From: Corynebacterium anserum | GTDB taxonomy: Bacteria; Actinomycetota; Actinomycetes; Mycobacteriales; Mycobacteriaceae | NCBI RefSeq assembly: GCF_014262665.1 | Contig: NZ_CP046883.1 | Coordinates: 744,001-808,000, forward strand | Length of the DNA stretch: 64,000 nt | Direction of reading: 5' to 3' | Part shown: piece after piece, positions 55,127 through 64,000 of the stretch | Layout: each line of letters begins with the position of its first letter | Numbering within the stretch: the stretch's first letter is position 1 | Position numbers and translations under genes: made by a program | The notes under the pieces: model-generated | The model's database searches: none | Seen by the model: the letters and a program-made list of their open reading frames with translations, nothing else | Told to the model about the DNA's origin: nothing

Positions 55127-56239
55127 TTAGGGTGTGTTCTCATCGACGACGTTGGTCATCGTTGTCAGCGCTTTACCCGATTCTAGTGCCTCGCGTGCTA
55201 CTTCAATGTTGGTCATCATCGTTTTTTGAAAACCATCCCGTTCCCAGCCATGGACGGAAGTCAGTGCCGCTGCAGCATTAATCAAGACTGAATCCTTGAT
55301 TGCCCCCGTGATTTCATTGCGGAAGAATCTGCGAGCTACGTCGGCATTGAAGTCGGCATCTCCGCCCCGAACCTCGTCTAATGAATAAAAGTCGAGTCCA
55401 AGCTCGCGTGGATTTATAATTTCCTCCCCTGTGGTTCCGTGGGAATCTACCGTAACAACTTCCGTAGGAGCAGAAACGGAAATTTCATCCATCCCATCCA
55501 TTGACCTCACCACCAATACACGGCAGCCTTGATGAGCAAAGGCACCGCCGACGATTGGCATCATGTCTCGGAATGCACATCCAATAAGCCCGTAGCGGGG
55601 CGACGCCGGGTTAGTCAGCGGACCGAGGAGGTTAAAAATAGTCGGCACCCCTAACTCAGAACGAACTGGTGCGGCAAAACGCATCGCTGGGTGGTAGGTC
55701 TTTGCGAAGAGAAACGCAAAATTATGCGTTTGGGCATCTTTTACTACCTGTTCAGGTGCCCGCACGATGTTATAGCCGAGTGCTTCCAGCATGTCGGCGC
55801 CGCCACATTTAGACGATGCAGCGCGGTTTCCGTGTTTGACTACGGGTACGCCACAGGCAGCGACGACGAAACTAGCCATCGTGGATATATTCACGGTGTG
55901 GTGGCCATCGCCGCCGGTGCCGACGATATCAACTCGTTCGGGTACGGAAGAGAAATCCACTGGGGTTGCGAAACTGCGCATGGTGGCCGCTGCAGATGCC
56001 AGTTCAGCAGCAGTAATGCCCTTGACCCTCATGCCAAATGAGAAAGCGGCGATCTGAGCGTCGGTAGCGTTGCCCTGCATGATTTGCTGCATTGCCCATG
56101 CGACCTGAGATTCGCTTAATTCATCGCGGCGTCCAAGACGATCAAGTACACCAGACCAAGTGAAATAGCTCTTCGGAAGTTGGGTAGCTTCCAATGAATT
56201 GCGGTGCGACGGTGATGAGTTGCCTTGAGAAGTGGCCAC
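55127..56239 (-). CDS. trpD: Anthranilate phosphoribosyltransferase (TrpD family)
   Basis: A 370-residue protein with GTGGDGHHTVNISTM (PRPP-binding), KHGNRAASSKCGGADMLEALG and the helical N-terminal domain typical of TrpD. It transfers phosphoribose to anthranilate. Its place beside ctaE, on the opposite strand and away from other trp genes, is shared with M. tuberculosis Rv2192c. Residues up to about 25 are polar and variable. If a trp-operon trpD exists elsewhere in this genome, this could be a second copy; the window cannot say. Confidence 0.9.
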   Translation of the reverse strand: MATSQGNSSPSHRNSLEATQLPKSYFTWSGVLDRLGRRDELSESQVAWAMQQIMQGNATDAQIAAFSFGMRVKGITAAELASAAATMRSFATPVDFSSVPERVDIVGTGGDGHHTVNISTMASFVVAACGVPVVKHGNRAASSKCGGADMLEALGYNIVRAPEQVVKDAQTHNFAFLFAKTYHPAMRFAAPVRSELGVPTIFNLLGPLTNPASPRYGLIGCAFRDMMPIVGGAFAHQGCRVLVVRSMDGMDEISVSAPTEVVTVDSHGTTGEEIINPRELGLDFYSLDEVRGGDADFNADVARRFFRNEITGAIKDSVLINAAAALTSVHGWERDGFQKTMMTNIEVAREALESGKALTTMTNVVDENTP

Positions 56240-56696
56240 GAGGAATCAACGCTCCTTCTAAAAAGTTAGGGGAGGGGAACAGTGGACAGGAAAAGGCCAA
56301 TATCCACTGCGCACTTATCTGGTGCTGCCGGATAGCAAATCTGGACGAGCCAAGACAATGTATATACGACGTGAAGTGCAATCGACTTCTATCGTATATT
56401 TCGAAGCACTGTGGAACAGAGTGAAGGCGCTGCGAAATGCGGTTCCGGGAAAAGGAAAGCAAGGGAACAAACTCACCAATTATGGGGGTATATAGCGCTG
56501 ATGAGCTTGACGAACTAACGCTCTGACCTCCTTGTTTGTGGCGCGTCGGATACGGGCGGCGAAAAGTTCCCACCATCCCCCTAACGGGGTGGATTCACAG
56601 GTTGGTGTAAGGATTTACCTGCGGTTTTCCAGAAACTACAAAGAAACGAGCCAGAGAGAATCGACTAACGACGCAGAAACGGCCATACTGTTAGAC
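56240..56696. other. 457-bp divergent region between trpD and ctaE
   Basis: A hairpin CCA(T)CCCC-CTAAC-GGGGTGG lies near 56573-56592. A TACTGT element at 56685-56690 is placed 6 bp before the ctaE GTG, consistent with a leaderless message. The frame is open in ctaE phase back to 56532, but no family similarity exists there. No GlxR or other operator was clearly recognised. Confidence 0.45.
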
Positions 56697-57308
56697 GTGA
56701 CGAGCGCAGTTGAAAACCCAGGTATGGCAGCACCACAACGTGTTGCAACGCTGAACCGGCCAAACATGGTCAGCGTTGGCACGATTGTGTTCCTGTCTCA
56801 AGAATTGATGTTTTTTGCTGGCCTGTTCGCGATGTACTTCGTGTCCAAGGCCAACTCCGGTGGCGATTGGCCACCGCACCCGACCCACCTCAATGTGCCG
56901 TGGGCGGCGTTGATCACCGTCATTTTGGTGTCTTCGTCTTTCACTGCACAGTGGGGTGTTTTCGCGGCTGAGCGAGGTGATGTGTTTGCACTCCGCAGGT
57001 GGTACGCGCTATCTGCGGCGCTGGGCGCAGTCTTCCTCGTGGGCCAAGGGTACGAGTACTTTGAGCTGGTGAAGCACGGTACCACCATCGGAGGATCCGT
57101 CTACGGCTCCGTATTCTTCATCACCACCGGTTTCCACGCCGCCCACGTTTTGGCCGGTGTGCTTGCCTTCGTTGTGGTGTTGATTCGAACCTTCAAGTCG
57201 AAGTTCACCCCGGCACAGGCCACCGCGGCCGTCGTTGTGTCCTACTACTGGCACTTCGTCGACGTTGTGTGGATCGGTCTGTGGATCACCATTTACTTCA
57301 TCCAGTAG
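56697..57308 (+). CDS. ctaE: Cytochrome c oxidase subunit III
   Basis: A 203-residue membrane protein with five hydrophobic helices. The N-terminal [29 protein letters not shown] is the characteristic CtaE start, and [10 protein letters not shown] and [14 protein letters not shown] near the end are subunit III motifs. The GTG at 56697 (TSAVENPG) matches the family start. It is the first gene of ctaE-qcrC-qcrA-qcrB; qcrC begins 79 bp downstream. Confidence 0.95.
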   Translation: MTSAVENPGMAAPQRVATLNRPNMVSVGTIVFLSQELMFFAGLFAMYFVSKANSGGDWPPHPTHLNVPWAALITVILVSSSFTAQWGVFAAERGDVFALRRWYALSAALGAVFLVGQGYEYFELVKHGTTIGGSVYGSVFFITTGFHAAHVLAGVLAFVVVLIRTFKSKFTPAQATAAVVVSYYWHFVDVVWIGLWITIYFIQ

Positions 57309-57387
57309 GCCGTAGCGGTCGTCCTATCCGCTAGGTCGGCCTACATACAGCCCATCGCATTCCATTGACGAGTTAAAAGGGAACAAG

Positions 57388-58287
57388 ATGGATACCACTT
57401 CCACAAACGCGACGAGCGAAGGTGTGACGACCTCCGCTCCGCGTAATGCAGGCGCGCTCCGTCGCCGCCGCAAGATGCGTAAAGCCTTTGCCGGTGCTTT
57501 GGCAATGGTCGTCGCTTTAACGGGCGCTGGCTTCATTGCCAACGCACTGACCCCCAATGCACAGACTGCTGTTGCCCAGCAGGATGAGACAGCCCTGGTG
57601 GATCAGGGTAAGCAGATTTACGAAGTTGCTTGTATTACCTGCCACGGTGCAAACCTTCAAGGTGTGAAGGATCGCGGTCCTTCACTCGTTGGCGTAGGTG
57701 AAGGTGCCGTGTACTTCCAGGTACATTCTGGCCGCATGCCGATGCTGCGTAACGAAGCTCAGGCTGCACGTAAAGAGCCTCGCTACTCCGAGCAGCAGAC
57801 CTTGGCACTTGCCGCTTATGTCAACGCTAACGGTGGCGGACCGGGAATTGTGAGGGATGAAGACGGCAACATTGCTATGGAGTCCCTTCGCGGTGCAAAC
57901 AACAAGGACGGCAAGATCGATCCTGCCGATGTGGCTCGCGGTTCTGATCTATTCCGATTGAACTGCGCGTCCTGCCACAACTTCACCGGACGGGGCGGCG
58001 CCCTCTCCGGCGGTAAGTATGCGCCGGTGCTGGATCCTGCGAATGAGCAGGAGATTTACCAGGCAATGCTGACCGGACCGCAGAACATGCCTAAGTTCTC
58101 CGACCGTCAGCTGTCCGCGGACGAGAAGAAGGACATCATTGCCTTCATCAAGTCCTCTAAGGAGACCCCGAACCCAGGTGGCTTCGGTTTGGGCGGAATT
58201 GGCCCAGTTACTGAAGGTATGTTCATGTGGTTCGTCGGCATCATCGTGGTGATGATCTTCGCAATGTGGATTGGAAGCCGACAGTGA
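57388..58287 (+). CDS. qcrC: Menaquinol-cytochrome c reductase, diheme cytochrome c subunit
   Basis: A 299-residue membrane-anchored diheme cytochrome. The two heme sites are Cys82-Cys85-His86 (CITCH) and Cys193-Cys196-His197 (CASCH). An N-terminal helix (about 33-55) and a C-terminal helix (about 270-293) hold it in the membrane. In actinobacteria QcrC replaces soluble cytochrome c and passes electrons straight to CtaC. AAGGGA precedes the ATG. Its stop overlaps the GTG of qcrA by 4 bp. Confidence 0.97.
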   Translation: MDTTSTNATSEGVTTSAPRNAGALRRRRKMRKAFAGALAMVVALTGAGFIANALTPNAQTAVAQQDETALVDQGKQIYEVACITCHGANLQGVKDRGPSLVGVGEGAVYFQVHSGRMPMLRNEAQAARKEPRYSEQQTLALAAYVNANGGGPGIVRDEDGNIAMESLRGANNKDGKIDPADVARGSDLFRLNCASCHNFTGRGGALSGGKYAPVLDPANEQEIYQAMLTGPQNMPKFSDRQLSADEKKDIIAFIKSSKETPNPGGFGLGGIGPVTEGMFMWFVGIIVVMIFAMWIGSRQ

Positions 58288-59495
58288 GCGATAACAACAA
58301 GAAGCAATACACCAAAGAAGAGCTCGACAAGATGAGCAATGGCGAGCTCGCCCGTTTGGGTACCGAGCTCGACGGCGTAACGGTTGCCTACCGCAAGGAG
58401 CGCTTCCCCATCGCCAATGACCCCGCAGAGAAGCGCGCAGGGCTGGCAGTCGGAACCTATTTCGCACTGTCGATCGTTTTCGGCCTAGCTTTTATTGCGA
58501 CCTATTTGTTCTGGCCATGGGAGTATAAGCACCTTGGCCAGGATGGGTTGGGTTGGTACACCCTGTACACCCCGCTGCTGGGTATTACCTCCGGTCTGGC
58601 CATCATCTTGCTGGGCATGGGATGTGTGAAGTACACCAAGACCTTCGTGCCAGAGGAAATTTCCGTACAAACTCGCCACGACGGCCCGTCTGAGGAAGTA
58701 GATAAGCGAACCCTCGTAGCACTGCTCAACGATTCTTGGCAGACGTCCACGATCGGTCGTCGTCCAGTGATCGCAGGGCTTGCGGGTACTGGTGCGGTTC
58801 TGGCTGGTCTTGCCATCATCCTGCCTATGGGCGGCATTATCAAGAACCCATGGAAGCCAAAGGCCATGGGAATCTCTGGTGACGGTACTCTGTGGACAAC
58901 CGGCTGGACCTTGGCAAATAAGGGCGAAGAGCGCATCTACCTTGGCCGTGACAACGGTAATATTGCCGAGGAGCATGATGGTCACTGGTCTACGGAGGGT
59001 GTATCCCGCCTCGTGCGTATGCGTGCCGATGATCTTGATGCTGGTGCTATGGAGACTGTTTTCCCACTGCCAGCTTCCATGGTCAATGACGGTGATAAGT
59101 ATGACGCCCACAAGGATGTCTACACGGAGCACATGCACTCTATCCACGGCGCGCGTAATGCCGTGATGTTGATCCGTCTGCGTCACGAGGACGCCAAGAA
59201 GGCCGTCCTGCGCACTGGGCAGGAAGACTTCCACGCCGGCGATTACTTCGCCTACTCGAAGATTTGTACTCACATTGGCTGCCCTACTTCCTTGTACGAG
59301 CAGCAAACTAACCGAATCCTCTGCCCTTGCCACCAGTCGCAGTTTGATGCGCTGCACTACGGCAAGCCAGTCTTCGGCCCGGCAGCGCGTGCTTTGCCTC
59401 AGCTGCCAATCGCCGTGGATGAAGAGGGCTACATGTACGCCAAGAAGGACTTCGTTGAGCCTGTTGGCCCTGCTTTCTGGGAGCGTCGCTCATGA
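58284..59495 (+). CDS. qcrA: Rieske iron-sulfur subunit of the cytochrome bc1 complex
   Basis: A protein of about 403 residues. Three membrane helices (about 60-80, 90-115 and 160-185 of this start) are typical of actinobacterial QcrA. The Rieske 2Fe-2S motif is CTHIGC and CPCHQSQFD in the C-terminal quarter. GTG 58284 overlaps the qcrC stop (GTGA), as usual for this operon; the open frame reaches back to 58227 within qcrC and is not used. Its stop overlaps the qcrB start by 4 bp. Confidence 0.96.
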   Translation: MSDNNKKQYTKEELDKMSNGELARLGTELDGVTVAYRKERFPIANDPAEKRAGLAVGTYFALSIVFGLAFIATYLFWPWEYKHLGQDGLGWYTLYTPLLGITSGLAIILLGMGCVKYTKTFVPEEISVQTRHDGPSEEVDKRTLVALLNDSWQTSTIGRRPVIAGLAGTGAVLAGLAIILPMGGIIKNPWKPKAMGISGDGTLWTTGWTLANKGEERIYLGRDNGNIAEEHDGHWSTEGVSRLVRMRADDLDAGAMETVFPLPASMVNDGDKYDAHKDVYTEHMHSIHGARNAVMLIRLRHEDAKKAVLRTGQEDFHAGDYFAYSKICTHIGCPTSLYEQQTNRILCPCHQSQFDALHYGKPVFGPAARALPQLPIAVDEEGYMYAKKDFVEPVGPAFWERRS

Positions 59496-61117
59496 CAACT
59501 AAGACTTCACGCCTGAACAAGGCGGCTAAGAACATTGATGACCGTTACACGGCATCCGGCCTTATCCGCCCGAACATCAACAAGGTCTTCCCAACTCACT
59601 GGTCCTTCATGCTCGGTGAGATCGCGTTGTACGCGTTCATCATCTTGCTGCTATCCGGTGTATACCTGACCTTGTTCTTCGATCCTTCGATGTCGAAGGT
59701 TATCTACGACGGCGCATACGCCCCACTCAATGGTGTGGAGATGTCTGCCGCCTACCACACTGCTCTGAATCTCTCATTCGAGGTTCGCGGCGGTCTGTTT
59801 ATCCGCCAGGTGCACCACTGGGCTGCTCTGCTTTTCGCAGTGTCCATCATGGTTCACATGTTCCGTATCTTCTTTACGGGTGCTTTCCGTAAGCCACGCG
59901 AAGCCAACTGGGTTATCGGCTGCATCTTGCTGTTGCTGTCTGTGGCAGAGGGCTTTATGGGCTACTCACTGCCGGACGACTTGCTGTCCGGCGTCGGTCT
60001 GCGCATCATGTCCGCAATCATCGTGGGTCTACCCATTATCGGTACCTGGTTGCACTGGATCATGTTCGCCGGCGATTTCCCGGGTGAGATCATCATTCCT
60101 CGCCTGTACATTGCCCACGTGCTTTTGATCCCAGCCATTTTGCTGGCTCTGATTGCTGCTCACCTGGCACTGGTGTGGTACCAGAAGCACACGCAGTTCC
60201 CCGGGCCTGGTCGTACCGAAAACAACGTTATCGGTGTGCGTATTCTCCCAGTGTTCGGCCTGAAAGCTGCTTCTTTCGGTCTGATCACTTTCGGTGTCGT
60301 TGCTTTCATGGCGGGTATTACCCAGATCAACGCCATTTGGAATCTTGGTCCATACAACCCATCTCAGGTTTCCGCAGGTTCTCAGCCGGATATCTACATG
60401 CTGTGGACTGACGGTGCAGCGCGTGTCATGCCAGCGTGGGAACTCTACCTGGGTAACTACACCATTCCGGCCGTGTTCTGGGTAGCGTTGCTCCTAGGTC
60501 TGCTTGTCGTTCTGCTGTTCGCCTACCCGTGGATTGAGCAGAAGATGACCGGTGACGATGCTCACCACAACCTTTTGCAGCGCCCGCGCGATGTTCCTAC
60601 TCGTACAGCTATCGGTGTCATGGCAATCACTTTCTATGTGATTTTGACAATCTCCGGTGGTAACGACCTCTTGGCTTTGCACTTTGGTATCTCCTTGAAC
60701 GCAATGACCTGGTTGGGCCGTATCGGACTGGTTCTTGCCCCACCAATCGCCTACTACGTCACTCACCGTATTTGTGTTGGTCTGCAGCGTAGCGACCGCG
60801 AGGTGCTCGAGCACGGTATCGAGACCGGCACGATTCGCCAGCTGCCTTCCGGTGGCTTCATCGAGGTTCACCAGCCTCTGGGCGGCATCGATGAGCACGG
60901 CCATGCTATTCCATTGGAGTACGAGGGCGCATACGTTCCGAAGACACTGAATGAGCTGGGCTTCGCTGGTGCTCCTGGTCGTGGTTCGTGGTTCTCTCCG
61001 GATCCACAGGACATCGTGGATCAGGCTGAGGACATCGAGCACCGCAACCACAAGGAGCTCAAGGATATGTACTCCAAGCTCACGGAGAAAAACCGCAAGG
61101 AGCTTGAAGGCAAGTAG
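59492..61117 (+). CDS. qcrB: Cytochrome b subunit of the bc1 complex
   Basis: A 541-residue membrane protein. Heme-b histidines lie in the helices around [21 protein letters not shown] and GTWLHWIM...[22 protein letters not shown]. The quinol-site region includes [11 protein letters not shown]. The C-terminal 110 residues form a long charged cytosolic extension typical of corynebacterial QcrB. It starts within ATGA of the qcrA stop. A strong terminator follows 66 bp downstream and ends the ctaE-qcrCAB operon. Confidence 0.97.
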   Translation: MTTKTSRLNKAAKNIDDRYTASGLIRPNINKVFPTHWSFMLGEIALYAFIILLLSGVYLTLFFDPSMSKVIYDGAYAPLNGVEMSAAYHTALNLSFEVRGGLFIRQVHHWAALLFAVSIMVHMFRIFFTGAFRKPREANWVIGCILLLLSVAEGFMGYSLPDDLLSGVGLRIMSAIIVGLPIIGTWLHWIMFAGDFPGEIIIPRLYIAHVLLIPAILLALIAAHLALVWYQKHTQFPGPGRTENNVIGVRILPVFGLKAASFGLITFGVVAFMAGITQINAIWNLGPYNPSQVSAGSQPDIYMLWTDGAARVMPAWELYLGNYTIPAVFWVALLLGLLVVLLFAYPWIEQKMTGDDAHHNLLQRPRDVPTRTAIGVMAITFYVILTISGGNDLLALHFGISLNAMTWLGRIGLVLAPPIAYYVTHRICVGLQRSDREVLEHGIETGTIRQLPSGGFIEVHQPLGGIDEHGHAIPLEYEGAYVPKTLNELGFAGAPGRGSWFSPDPQDIVDQAEDIEHRNHKELKDMYSKLTEKNRKELEGK

Positions 61118-61182
61118 TTCTTGCTCCGCCGGCTAGCCGATATGGCAACATGTTGGCTAGTGCGGTACCAACTGCGCTAATA

Positions 61183-61216
61183 GAACCCCCTGCATGTGTT
61201 GCAGGGGGTTCTTTTC
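61183..61216. terminator. Terminator of the ctaE-qcrCAB operon
   Basis: A perfect 12-bp stem GAACCCCCTGCA/TGCAGGGGGTTC has a 5-base loop and is followed by TTTT. The opposite strand also ends in a T-containing arm and lies 93 bp beyond the exonuclease stop. Confidence 0.92.
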
Positions 61217-61308
61217 GTTGGTGATTGTTGTGTGTCCCGTCCTTTTGCCGGTTGTGGCCACTGTTTACGAGGGCATTAGCCGATGCTGAGTGAGCAACGG
61301 AGTGGCAA

Positions 61309-62205
61309 TTATGCCAATGGGTTTTCGAGTTGGATGAGAGCCTGAAATACCTCGTACGTTGTGTAAACATCATCGAGGGCTCGGTGTGATGGCTTATGTG
61401 TGGTGTTAAGGTAGCGAGCTACGTTGGCTAGTCTGTAACGCCCTACTTGTTCTCGCTCAATAAGTCGACGTGCAAGATGCGCAGTGCACACCGCATGGCA
61501 GTTTTCTAAACATGTGTTGAGCTTATGGATGCTCTCTCCGTCTGTATGTGATGAGAGGACGTTGTCATCCTTCAATTGTCCGTGAAACGTCAGGTTAGTT
61601 GTTCCAGGGTGCCTTCGTAATGGGATGTGATTAGCCGGGTTTGGCTGATTGTCCGGACAAGATTGGGGGTTGCTGAACTTGACCGAATCATTGCCGTGTG
61701 TAGGTAGGTGATTTGCCCGCTTTAATTCTGAACTATGGGAGCCAGCGAACTGTGATCGGATATCTTGTCGTGGTGCTGTGATTGGGCCCACGCGGTGGAG
61801 CTCGGCATGGATGAAAGCCAAATCAAAAGCGACGTTGTGCCCGATTATGCGCGTTGTAGTGTTCTTGGTGGAGGTATGTGCGGTGATGAACTTACCGAAC
61901 TCGGCAAGGGCGGCTTGCGCAGCCGGTGCGTCCTTGACATCCGCATCACGAATGCCGGTGAGTTTTTCTACGACCCGAGGGATATTTCGCTCAGGATTGA
62001 CGAGGAGGTGAAACGTTCCATCAATCTGACCGTTTGTCACGGCGATCGCTGCAATTTCGATGATTCGTTCTTTTTCGGGATTAAGCCCAGTGGTCTCTAC
62101 GTCGACGACCACAGAAAGCCCGCTCTTGTGGAGCGTGTCGCGGGGGTTGCTTTTACGGAATTTCTCACCGGAGAAGTGTTTCACGGAGCTCATTCTATCT
62201 GCCAT
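61309..62205 (-). CDS. DnaQ-type DEDDh exonuclease with a large insert
   Basis: A 298-residue protein with the complete DEDDh set: VVDVETTGLNP (Asp35, Glu37), GHNVAFDLAFI (Asp128) and HRALDDVYTT (His274, Asp279). It therefore looks like an active 3'-5' exonuclease of the PolC/DnaQ-epsilon class. About 90 residues between about 148 and 240 replace the short loop that in relatives reads D-T-L-x-L-A-R; this insert is rich in His, Asn, Ser and Pro and has no recognised motif. The remaining C-AHLARRL part resumes the family pattern. An internal ATG (62193) is an alternative start. It converges with the qcrB operon. Confidence 0.83.
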   Translation of the reverse strand: MADRMSSVKHFSGEKFRKSNPRDTLHKSGLSVVVDVETTGLNPEKERIIEIAAIAVTNGQIDGTFHLLVNPERNIPRVVEKLTGIRDADVKDAPAAQAALAEFGKFITAHTSTKNTTTRIIGHNVAFDLAFIHAELHRVGPITAPRQDIRSQFAGSHSSELKRANHLPTHGNDSVKFSNPQSCPDNQPNPANHIPLRRHPGTTNLTFHGQLKDDNVLSSHTDGESIHKLNTCLENCHAVCTAHLARRLIEREQVGRYRLANVARYLNTTHKPSHRALDDVYTTYEVFQALIQLENPLA

Positions 62206-62839
62206 TGGGGCTGGGGTGGTTTGTGCGAGGTGACGTTACATTATGTCGGAAAAATGGTTTTGATTAGCGAGTGCTTTGTGCTTGATCTGAATATTTGACG
62301 CGCTGACGTGAGAACTACTTGGGGAGGCGTTAGTTTTCGCTGTGAGGGGGGGAGATGCTCGCCGGAAGTAAGGATGAGATTACGAGTGTCTGTGTTCCAC
62401 GGGGGCGAAACCGTAACATTTACGAACTATCGCATGTTATCGGTGTGACTGAAGGGAGCAGTGTGATATTCAGGCCTAGAATGTGATGAAGGTCACATTC
62501 GCTAAGTTGGTGGGTTTAATGAAAGGAAACCTTGAGTCATTAAGTACCGGTATCTTCTTTCAAAGAACCAGCTTAAAGCGCTTTTTTTACATTTTGGAGT
62601 AGGGGCCGATTGGCCTTGATGAAAAAAAGATGAAGTAAATCTTCGCGGTTGCAACGTTGCCATTTTGATATTTTTTCTGCGTTCCGCTGGACAGGATGCG
62701 TAACCATTTCGTAATCTTTTCGAGACCTTACAGAGAGGGCGCCTCGTCTAGTCCCTCTCAAGACACCGCGTCAGGGACAAGCCCTGGGAGCGAGAGGCAT
62801 CCGCCTCGAACACACGGATCGAAAGGTATTTGACGAGAT
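62206..62839. other. 634-bp region upstream of the NlpC/P60 gene
   Basis: It contains a GlxR-type palindrome (listed separately) 343 bp before the downstream gene, AT-rich DNA at 62520-62700 with several T-runs, and a small hairpin GAGGC-ATCC-GCCTC near 62800. The leader of the NlpC/P60 gene is likely long and structured, but I did not find the conserved sequences of a c-di-AMP (ydaO) riboswitch. Confidence 0.5.
62482..62497. promoter_or_regulatory. GlxR (CRP-type) binding site
   Basis: TGTGATGAAGGTCACA fits TGTGA-N6-TCACA exactly and sits in a perfect 8-bp palindrome, GAATGTGA...TCACATTC (62479-62500). In corynebacteria GlxR controls several cell-wall hydrolase genes and respiratory genes. 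The nearest downstream gene is the NlpC/P60 gene. Confidence 0.72.
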
Positions 62840-63466
62840 ATGGGTAAGCACAACCTGCACAAGAGCTCCATCAAGCGCAACGCTGCCGTCGCTGCGGCTG
62901 TTGGTGTTGGCGCAACCATCCTGAGCCCAGCCGCTGCCCAGGCTGCTCCGGTCGCTATCCCAAACACTAACTACTCTGTGGATGTTCCTTCGGGGCTCGC
63001 GGATCAGGTTAAGTCTTACATTGGAGAGAACGGCAATGTTGCTCCTTCCCAGGCTAAGGTTTCCCAGTCTGAGTCTTCTCCAGTTTCTCAGCTGACCAAG
63101 CCTGCTGCTCCAAAGTCTTCCAAGGGTCAACAGATCGCAGACTTCGCTTTATCTAAGATCGGTTCTCCATACGTGTGGGGAGCAGCTGGCCCTAACTCTT
63201 TCGATTGCTCCGGACTGACCTCTTGGGCACACTCTCAGGCCGGCATCTCCATTCCACGTACCTCGTCTGCTCAGGCTTCTTCAGGTACTCCAGTGTCCCT
63301 GAATAACTTGGAGCCAGGCGATGTAGTGTCCTACTACGGTGGCGCTTCTCACGTTGCTATCTACATCGGTGACGGCAAAGTTGTTCACGCTATCAACTCC
63401 GGTACTTCGGTAAAGGTTACCGACATGAACTACATGCCAATCCACAACGCGGTTCGTTTTCACTAA
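62840..63466 (+). CDS. Secreted NlpC/P60 peptidoglycan endopeptidase
   Basis: A 208-residue exported protein: signal peptide (about residues 1-36, AAAQA-A), a Ser/Pro/Lys-rich linker, and an NlpC/P60 domain (about 95-208). The catalytic triad is Cys123 (NSFDCSGLTSWA), His171 (ASHVAIYIG) and a third His183. Such enzymes cut the peptide stem of peptidoglycan, between D-iGlu and mDAP. The following gene encodes another member, as in C. glutamicum downstream of qcrB. GAAAGG about 13-18 bp upstream is a distant ribosome site. Confidence 0.93.
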   Translation: MGKHNLHKSSIKRNAAVAAAVGVGATILSPAAAQAAPVAIPNTNYSVDVPSGLADQVKSYIGENGNVAPSQAKVSQSESSPVSQLTKPAAPKSSKGQQIADFALSKIGSPYVWGAAGPNSFDCSGLTSWAHSQAGISIPRTSSAQASSGTPVSLNNLEPGDVVSYYGGASHVAIYIGDGKVVHAINSGTSVKVTDMNYMPIHNAVRFH

Positions 63467-63513
63467 TTAGCTACAACAACCACTGTGGTTAACGTCTGTC
63501 ACAGCAGACACAG

Positions 63514-63561
63514 GAGACTAAACCACTGCCTAGTCGGCTGGGGTTTAGTCTCTTTGCTTTT
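63514..63561 (+). terminator. Terminator after the first NlpC/P60 gene
   Basis: GAGACTAAACC and GGTTTAGTCTC form an 11-bp stem with a 17-base loop and are followed by TTTGCTTTT. A smaller hairpin GTCTG...CAGAC lies just before it. Confidence 0.85.
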
Positions 63562-63621
63562 CGCAAACGTGTGGCAAAATAGCTATTTGGCAATTACATC
63601 TCTCTCATCAAGAAGGTTCGA

Positions 63622-64000
63622 GTGTCCATCTCTTCACTTCGCTTCCGTCGCCCTCTCACGCATGCTCTCGGCGCCGGTCTTTTGAGCATCGCCGTCGGTG
63701 CTTCCGTCGTTCCCGTCACACACGCGGATCCTGCGCAGTCTTCCGAAGCATCTTCTGCTACAAATGCAGCTCCATCGGAGAAGGAGATTGAGGACCTCCT
63801 CAACGCTCCAATACCGCAGGACTTCGACGGACTTCTGTCTCATATGAAGCAGATTTCTCGAGTCGCGGGTGCGACCAACGAAGAGGTTGTGCAGATTTCA
63901 GAGGAATTGAAAAACGCTGACAAGGACGTGAAGGCTGCTCGCAACGCCCAAGAATCCTCAAAGCGTAAAGCGGCAGCAGCCCAGAAGAAGCTGGCAGCGT
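63622..64000 (+). CDS. N-terminal part of a secreted coiled-coil (probable NlpC/P60, RipC-like) protein, cut by window end
   Basis: The gene runs off the window. The visible 126 residues comprise a signal peptide (about 1-33, ending THA-DP), a polar spacer and the start of a long coiled coil rich in Ala, Lys, Glu and Gln (about 80 onward). This arrangement is the N-terminus of RipC-like NlpC/P60 proteins, whose catalytic domain would lie beyond the edge. GTG 63622 has GAAGG 5 bp upstream. Confidence 0.78.
   Translation, partial: MSISSLRFRRPLTHALGAGLLSIAVGASVVPVTHADPAQSSEASSATNAAPSEKEIEDLLNAPIPQDFDGLLSHMKQISRVAGATNEEVVQISEELKNADKDVKAARNAQESSKRKAAAAQKKLAA

Noticed and set aside
62640-62839. 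A c-di-AMP (ydaO) riboswitch before the NlpC/P60 gene
   Set aside because: The position would fit, but the conserved ydaO segments were not seen; the small hairpins present are not specific.
1-64000. Mobile elements, prophage genes or CRISPR arrays
   Set aside because: No transposase or integrase reading frame and no regularly spaced repeat array was found. The only long repeat is the lipoyl-domain duplication, which is inside a functional gene.

Overview
The window is a chromosomal segment from a Corynebacterium-type actinobacterium. The evidence is gene content and order: aceE beside a DUF3052 gene, glnA2-glnE, thrC, a second glnA, lipB-lipA, a single multi-lipoyl E2 gene, pepA, ilvE, ltsA/asnB and the ctaC-ctaF, trpD, ctaE-qcrC-qcrA-qcrB block, ending in NlpC/P60 cell-wall hydrolases. 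GTG starts, leaderless-looking starts and a Corynebacterium-style diheme QcrC fit this. From memory, the order largely follows the C. glutamicum cg2401-cg2460s region, inverted. The species cannot be fixed from the sequence alone. No rRNA, prophage, transposase, CRISPR array or plasmid backbone was seen.

Layout. 1-2.7 kb: end of an unknown gene, a serine hydrolase, an acyl carrier protein and an alpha/beta hydrolase. 2.8-6.4 kb: aceE (pyruvate dehydrogenase E1) divergent from a DUF3052 gene. 6.5-13.5 kb: tRNA-Val, SURF1, a low-molecular-weight phosphatase, a HAD phosphatase, then a Nif3-like / zinc-ribbon / RNase H-phosphatase operon, the RNase P RNA and a 58-residue protein. 13.6-19.3 kb: panB, glnA2 and glnE. 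19.3-30.5 kb: a divergent heme-oxygenase-like gene behind a DtxR-like box, a TSUP permease, an MFS transporter, an HhH-like protein, a GT-C glycosyltransferase, an aminotransferase, a fructosamine-kinase-like protein, thrC, a PanE-like reductase and a membrane protein. 30.8-36 kb: an esterase lipoprotein and a two-gene unit made of an SbnA-like enzyme plus a FAD/NAD-binding protein fused to a PLP decarboxylase. 36-45 kb: SGNH hydrolase, glnA, RDD and DUF4191 proteins, lipA, lipB and the E2 gene. 45-53 kb: a small conserved protein, pepA, ilvE, a CobT-like protein, DUF3043, an IscA/ErpA-type protein and asnB/ltsA. 53-61 kb: the cytochrome bc1-aa3 supercomplex genes with trpD between them. 61-64 kb: a DnaQ-type exonuclease and two NlpC/P60-type secreted proteins.

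How the genes work together. AceE, the E2 protein and LipA/LipB supply and lipoylate the pyruvate (and probably 2-oxoglutarate) dehydrogenase complex. GlnA, GlnA2 and GlnE form the glutamine synthetase and adenylylation set. CtaC, CtaF, CtaE, QcrCAB and SURF1 build the respiratory supercomplex. AsnB/LtsA and the NlpC/P60 proteins act on the cell wall.

Most unusual items: (1) the gene in the usual hmuO position beside glnE is only a remote heme oxygenase relative and lacks the distal Gly motif, yet keeps a DtxR-like operator; (2) the SbnA-like / FAD-PLP-decarboxylase fusion pair, which looks like a small uncharacterised biosynthetic unit; (3) a 404-bp almost perfect direct repeat inside the E2 gene, encoding two of its three lipoyl domains; (4) a CobT-like protein with both catalytic glutamate positions apparently changed; (5) repeated low-complexity loop expansions in several enzymes.
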